The notes under the pieces were generated by a model, which was given only the letters and a program-made list of their open reading frames with translations, made no database searches and was not told the DNA's origin. A stretch of DNA of 18,916 bases. Origin: Leptospira ellisii (lineage in GTDB: Bacteria; Spirochaetota; Leptospiria; Leptospirales; Leptospiraceae). Shown here one piece after another: positions 16,124 through 18,916 of the stretch (its first letter is position 1; each line of letters begins with the position of its first letter). Made by a program: the position numbers and the translations under genes. Location of the stretch: contig NZ_NPEF01000064.1 of assembly GCF_002811955.1 (NCBI RefSeq), forward strand, positions 1-18,916, given 5' to 3'.

Positions 16124-16434
16124 AATGTTAAAAACAAGAATCGTCCGGTTTTGCAGAGGCCGGAGGTTTTGCGGTGCGGGAACTACCACATTTCTGTTTT
16201 TTCCGGCGAATCGCCGGTTTGAAAGGGTTTTCCGCGCGAAGGATACGAAGGGCTTGGTCCGGTTCGTCCGAAAACCATCCTCGTAGACTCGATCCGAGGA
16301 CCGGAGCGAACGCGGAGCCCGGAGTAGCCTGGCCCGGGTCGTTTCGGAGTTCGTTTTGTTTCGGAAGGATTTCCAGGGACGCGCCCGCGGCCGGACGGAA
16401 TTTTTTATTCGAAAAAGGATTGAGTCCGAGATAG
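16124..16434. other. Intergenic region between the TetR and PadR cassettes
   Basis: About 310 bases, GC-rich after 16140. A short perfect inverted repeat CCGGCGA-A-TCGCCGG occurs at 16203-16217. The open frames here are short, arginine-rich and have no recognisable family, so I regard them as non-coding. A decayed gene remnant is possible. Confidence 0.4.
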
Positions 16435-16447
16435 ATATATCCATAAT
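16420..16447 (+). promoter_or_regulatory. Candidate promoter of the PadR operon (leaderless)
   Basis: TTGAGT (16420-16425), a 16-base spacer and CATAAT (16442-16447, 5 of 6 consensus) would start transcription at about 16454, which is the first base of the padR ATG. There is no Shine-Dalgarno sequence, in keeping with a leaderless message. Confidence 0.45.
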
Positions 16448-16455
16448 GGATATAT
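16435..16455. promoter_or_regulatory. Palindromic operator overlapping -10 box and start codon of PadR gene
   Basis: ATATATCCAT-A-ATGGATATAT has perfect 10-base arms around one base. It covers the candidate -10 box and the first two bases of the padR start codon, an ideal place for autorepression. Confidence 0.65.
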
Positions 16456-16810
16456 GTCCAGAAAAGGGGAAAGTTCGGAGCGCCGATCGGTCACACCTGC
16501 GATGTTTCACATCCTTCTTTCCCTTGCGGAAGGACCTTCGCACGGTTACGGAATCGCGAAGTCGGTGGAGGATTCCTCGGATGGATCGTTTAAATTGGGA
16601 CCGGGTACGTTGTATCGGACTTTGGAGCAGCTGCGGAGTTGGAATTGGATCCAATATTCCAAACGAAAGACCGCTGCGGACGAGGATCCGAGAAGGTTGT
16701 ATTACGAAATCGCCGCGGCGGGAAAAAAGGTTCTCGTATCGGAATTGAAAAGACTGGAGTCCACACTCAGAAAGGCGAAACGTCTGGATCTACTGAGGAA
16801 CGAAAAATGA
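16454..16810 (+). CDS. PadR-family transcriptional regulator
   Basis: A 118-residue winged-helix regulator. PadR hallmarks are MFHILLSLAEGPSHGYGIAKSV (17-38, the 'L-L-x-G-P-x-H-G-Y-x-I' helix), LGPGTLYRTLEQL (48-60, recognition helix 'G-x-L-Y-x-x-L-x-x-L'), DPRRLYYEIAAAGKKVL (about 78-94, wing) and a short C-terminal dimerisation helix (95-115). The length fits PadR subfamily 2, which have one C-terminal helix. The ATG lacks a ribosome binding site and coincides with the predicted transcript start. Its stop overlaps the start of the next gene by four bases (ATGA), so the two are translationally coupled. It probably represses its own operon through the palindrome at 16435-16455. Confidence 0.88.
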   Translation: MSRKGESSERRSVTPAMFHILLSLAEGPSHGYGIAKSVEDSSDGSFKLGPGTLYRTLEQLRSWNWIQYSKRKTAADEDPRRLYYEIAAAGKKVLVSELKRLESTLRKAKRLDLLRNEK

Positions 16811-17325
16811 TATTACGTTTTTTGCAATTGTTCGTCGATTTCCTCTATCCCGCTTCGTTTCCGCAAAGGGTCCGTTCGGCGCTTCTCTGTCATTTGGAGG
16901 AATCGTATTCGGACGGCACGTTGACCTTCGTTTCGTTATGCGACGTTTTGATCTCCGGTTTGAGGGAGCGCGTTTCGGGAGAGCGCAAACGTCTGGAATT
17001 TTGTCTAAGATGCGAACCCGGAATTCTTTGGGGAATTCTCCTCCTTTTTCCCTGCAACGTATTCCTGTTTCTGATCTTCGTGAGTCTGTTTTGGGGCGGG
17101 CCGGGTTGGCTCCGTTTTTTCCGTAACTTTCCGTACGAAAGAAATCCTTCCGCTGAATTTTTTCTGCCTTTTCTTTTTTTGTACGCTTCGTTCTTATGCG
17201 TTCGGGATTTTTTTTCGAAACGTTTCCTTTTGAAACGGGATCGGAACGTCTTCAAAACTTACGTTCTTTTTCTTCGTTTGAATCTGGTCTGGACTTTTCC
17301 CTTTTTTATCATCTTAAACGTTTGA
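16807..17325 (+). CDS. Small membrane protein coupled to PadR regulator
   Basis: A 172-residue protein with a soluble N-terminal segment (1-70) and about three hydrophobic helices (roughly 75-96, 119-136, 151-171). The start of the protein, [26 protein letters not shown] (8-33), resembles the short 'permease prefix' type segment often found on membrane proteins encoded beside PadR genes ('L-Y-P-x-x-F-R-x-R-x-x-x-E-x-x-x-x-L-E-E'). No transport or catalytic motif is visible. The true start is ATG 16807, overlapping the padR stop; the frame is open further upstream inside padR, but that is a shadow. It probably acts with the GyrI-like protein 7 bases downstream as the target system of the PadR regulator. 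Confidence 0.65.
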   Translation: MILRFLQLFVDFLYPASFPQRVRSALLCHLEESYSDGTLTFVSLCDVLISGLRERVSGERKRLEFCLRCEPGILWGILLLFPCNVFLFLIFVSLFWGGPGWLRFFRNFPYERNPSAEFFLPFLFLYASFLCVRDFFSKRFLLKRDRNVFKTYVLFLRLNLVWTFPFFIILNV

Positions 17326-17332
17326 GGTTGTT

Positions 17333-17875
17333 ATGAAAATTACGGCGGTCGTCGGTTTGTTGTTAGGCGTATCTTCTCTTCTGTTCCTGATCTATATGGG
17401 AGCTTTTTCCCCGGTGGAAGTGAAAGAGGAGGTGCGGGGTCCGTTTTTTACGATTCAACACGAAAGAATCGGCGATTACAGAAACGTAGGGCAGACGTTC
17501 GAAACCTTACAAAAGGAGCTTCCGCTTTCCGGAATCAAGGATTTCAAATTGTTCGCGATTTATCTGGACAATCCCAACGACGTTCCCAAAGAGAAACTCC
17601 GTTGCGAGGTCGGTGCGATTCTTTCCGAACCGATAGGCACGCTTCCTTCCGGACTTTCGCTTCCGCTGACGATCCGGACTATTCCCGCGCGAAAATATCT
17701 GCTCGCAGAATTCCCGCTCAAGAATTTTCTCTCCATTTTCCTCGGAATTTATAAGGTATATCCGAAACTTTTCAGGGCCTGCGAGGCGCAGGGTTGCGAT
17801 CTTAAGGGAAGGCCTTCCATGGAGATCTACGAGCCCCTGACCGAAAGAAGAACGACGTATCTGCTTCCTCTGTGA
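17333..17875 (+). CDS. Membrane-anchored GyrI-like (SOUL/effector-binding) domain protein
   Basis: A 180-residue protein. Residues 3-24 form a signal-anchor helix, and the rest is a GyrI-like small-molecule-binding domain: [25 protein letters not shown] (39-63, first beta-alpha unit), [25 protein letters not shown] (73-97, with the family 'DxPxxVPxxxxRxxVGxxL' core), and [24 protein letters not shown] (about 121-144). In soluble relatives this domain senses lipophilic ligands or hydrolyses cyclopropane-type compounds; the anchor here puts it in the envelope. It ends the padR operon, with a hairpin terminator downstream. GAGG precedes the ATG by a short spacer. The ligand is unknown. Confidence 0.78.
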   Translation: MKITAVVGLLLGVSSLLFLIYMGAFSPVEVKEEVRGPFFTIQHERIGDYRNVGQTFETLQKELPLSGIKDFKLFAIYLDNPNDVPKEKLRCEVGAILSEPIGTLPSGLSLPLTIRTIPARKYLLAEFPLKNFLSIFLGIYKVYPKLFRACEAQGCDLKGRPSMEIYEPLTERRTTYLLPL

Positions 17876-17904
17876 TCTGAATTCTCCCTAATAGTCTGAA
17901 ATTC

Positions 17905-17947
17905 CGGTTTTTAACCCCGAAAAAGGGGTTGAAAAACCGTTTCTTAA
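17905..17947 (+). terminator. Hairpin terminator of the PadR operon
   Basis: CGGTTTTTAACCCC (17905-17918) pairs with GGGGTTGAAAAACCG (17925-17939), with one bulged base and a 6-base loop GAAAAA, followed by a T-rich stretch. It lies 29 bases past the GyrI-like stop codon. Confidence 0.7.
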
Positions 17948-17966
17948 AAAATAATTGTCTAAATAA

Positions 17967-17984
17967 TTGTTGCATACGCAACAA
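17967..17984. promoter_or_regulatory. MarR-type palindromic operator
   Basis: TTGTTGC-ATAC-GCAACAA has perfect 7-base arms and the TTGC/GCAA spacing common in MarR-family sites. It lies 38 bases before the peroxiredoxin-like start, and overlaps a possible -35 box (TTGCAT 17970-17975) with a -10 box TAAACT (17993-17998) 17 bases on. The MarR gene at 18618 is the probable binder. Confidence 0.65.
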
Positions 17985-18022
17985 AATAAGTCTAAACTTA
18001 AAAGACGATAGGAGAAACGATT

Positions 18023-18592
18023 ATGGGATTGAAAGTGGGAGACTTCGCTAAGGATTTTTCGGTCCGCGATTATCTGGGGAATACGATCGGTTTGAAGGAT
18101 TTAAAGGACAAATACACGTTATTGGCGTTTTTTAGAAACGCTGAATGCGCCCTTTGTAATCTGCGTGTGCATCAGCTTTTAAAGGTTTATCCGGATCTAC
18201 AAAACAGGGGTCTTGGAATTCTGGCCGTTTTCGAATCGGATGCGGAGAGGATCCGCGCCAGCGTTGGAAAAACGTCGGTGCCGTTTTCTTTGATTCCGGA
18301 CCCCGAAAACGATCTTTATCGTCTTTACGGCGTCGGTTTTTCCTGGATCGGGGTTTTTAAAACGATGCTGACCTCGCAAAAGGAAATCGGGGAGGCCGCG
18401 GATCTCGGTTTCGAAATGAAAAAGGTTCCGGGTATGAAAATGGATCGGATGCCGGCCGAATTTTTGATCGGTCCCGATCTAAGATTGAGGATCGTTAAGT
18501 TTTCCAAAAAGGTGACGGATCATATCCCTTTGAACGAATTGAAGGGGATCTTGAAGGACGTTTCTCGGCCGCAATACGAAAAAACGGTCTGA
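18023..18592 (+). CDS. Peroxiredoxin-like (AhpC/TSA, thioredoxin-fold) protein
   Basis: A 189-residue thioredoxin-fold protein of the AhpC-TSA/redoxin group. The N-terminus GLKVGDFAKDFSVRDYLGNTIGLKDL (2-27) is the typical 'G-D-x-A-P-D-F-x-L-x-D-x-x-G' opening. The redox site is RNAECALCNLR (38-48): two cysteines in a C-x-x-C arrangement (Cys42, Cys45) instead of the usual PxxxTxxC of true peroxiredoxins, as in PRXL2-like proteins. It therefore may be a thiol oxidoreductase or peroxiredoxin variant in the cytoplasm; no signal peptide is seen. AGGAG lies 9 bases before the ATG. A MarR-type operator precedes it and a MarR gene faces it, consistent with a redox- or ligand-responsive switch. Confidence 0.75.
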   Translation: MGLKVGDFAKDFSVRDYLGNTIGLKDLKDKYTLLAFFRNAECALCNLRVHQLLKVYPDLQNRGLGILAVFESDAERIRASVGKTSVPFSLIPDPENDLYRLYGVGFSWIGVFKTMLTSQKEIGEAADLGFEMKKVPGMKMDRMPAEFLIGPDLRLRIVKFSKKVTDHIPLNELKGILKDVSRPQYEKTV

Positions 18593-18617
18593 TCTTCGAA
18601 CACATGTCGAATCGGAT

Positions 18618-18916
18618 TCAGATCCTTCCGTTCAACACGTTCGTTTCGATCGTTTCGGAGATTTTTTTCAAGGTCTGAAGATCGGAGGGAGAAAGCCCTT
18701 TGTAGACGTGTTTTCGTTCCTTCAACATTATGGGAGTCGTCCTTTCCAAAAGGGCCTTTCCCTTTTTTGTTATGATCACGTTGAACTTTCTCCGATCCTC
18801 GGCATCGTCCTCCCGCGCGACAAGATCCTTTTTTTCCAATCCGTCCAAAAGACGCGTTATGTTCGGTCTGTCTTTGAACGTTTTATCCACAAGATCGGTT
18901 TGGGATGCGGTTCCCA
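18618..18916 (-). CDS. MarR-family transcriptional regulator, partial (N-terminus outside window)
   Basis: The frame is open to the right edge, giving the C-terminal 98 residues. The winged helix is clear: recognition helix and wing DRPNITRLLDGLEKKDLVAREDDAEDRRKFNVIITKKGKALL, of which the core is TRLLDGLEKKDLV and EDRRK, matching the MarR form 'T-R-L-x-D-x-L-E-x-x-G-L-V-x-R-x-x-x-x-x-D-R-R'. The C-terminal dimerisation helices follow. A GTG at 18890 is inside the domain and is not the true start. It converges with the peroxiredoxin-like gene, leaving 25 bases between them, and probably controls it through the palindrome at 17967-17984. Whether it senses oxidants by a cysteine cannot be seen, as the N-terminus is missing. 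Confidence 0.85.
   Translation of the reverse strand, partial: GTASQTDLVDKTFKDRPNITRLLDGLEKKDLVAREDDAEDRRKFNVIITKKGKALLERTTPIMLKERKHVYKGLSPSDLQTLKKISETIETNVLNGRI

Noticed and set aside
16203..16217. CCGGCGA-A-TCGCCGG as a terminator
   Set aside because: The loop of one base is too short for a stable hairpin and no T-run follows on either strand.
16174..16434. Open frames (86 and more residues) between the TetR and PadR cassettes
   Set aside because: Composition is arginine- and serine-rich, no ribosome binding site, no family resemblance, and they overlap regulatory palindromes or real genes.

Overview
The window looks like chromosomal DNA of a spirochaete, most probably Leptospira. Pointers are lipoproteins and secreted proteins with spirochaete-style signal peptides, a SpoIIE phosphatase carrying a multi-pass membrane domain, a PilZ/FeeM-like acyltransferase, an orphan FliG-like gene, a crotonyl-CoA carboxylase/reductase, and short palindromic GAGTTCC elements between genes. 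The species is not determined. No rRNA, tRNA, CRISPR array, insertion sequence or phage gene was seen.

Layout. (1) 1-616, minus: start of a nicotinamidase/isochorismatase-fold protein that leaves the window at the left edge and appears to lack the catalytic residues. (2) 938-2965, plus: a membrane-anchored alpha/beta hydrolase, a small AT-rich secreted protein, and a RibD/DHFR-like reductase. (3) 3036-7524, minus: a two-gene translationally coupled signalling operon, a SpoIIE phosphatase followed by a PilZ-acyltransferase fusion, with a good promoter at 7571-7599. (4) 7803-8792, plus: a short PaaK-like adenylate-forming enzyme. (5) 9031-10278, minus: crotonyl-CoA carboxylase/reductase with its own terminator, flanked on both sides by GAGTTCC palindromes. 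(6) 10545-12489, minus: a metzincin-type metalloprotease lipoprotein followed by a HEAT-like exported protein, ended by a strong hairpin terminator. (7) 13010-13768, plus: an orphan protein that appears to join MotA-like cytoplasmic segments to a FliG C-terminal-like domain. (8) 13775-16040, minus: an operon of ankyrin membrane protein, TetR regulator and PPK2 polyphosphate kinase, with two TTTGAAC-N2-GTTCAAA operators in front. (9) 16454-17875, plus: a PadR regulator, a membrane protein and an anchored GyrI-like protein, with an operator covering a probably leaderless start. (10) 18023-18592, plus: a peroxiredoxin-like protein behind a MarR-type palindrome, facing a MarR regulator (18618 to beyond the right edge).

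The right third is unusual for its density of small self-contained regulator cassettes (TetR, PadR, MarR), each with a visible palindromic operator beside the genes it probably controls. The most novel-looking items are the MotA/FliG-like chimera, the ankyrin-TetR-PPK2 operon with paired operators, the SpoIIE/PilZ-acyltransferase pair, and the apparently catalytically dead nicotinamidase-like protein. Function calls rest on motif recognition by eye; no database search was run.
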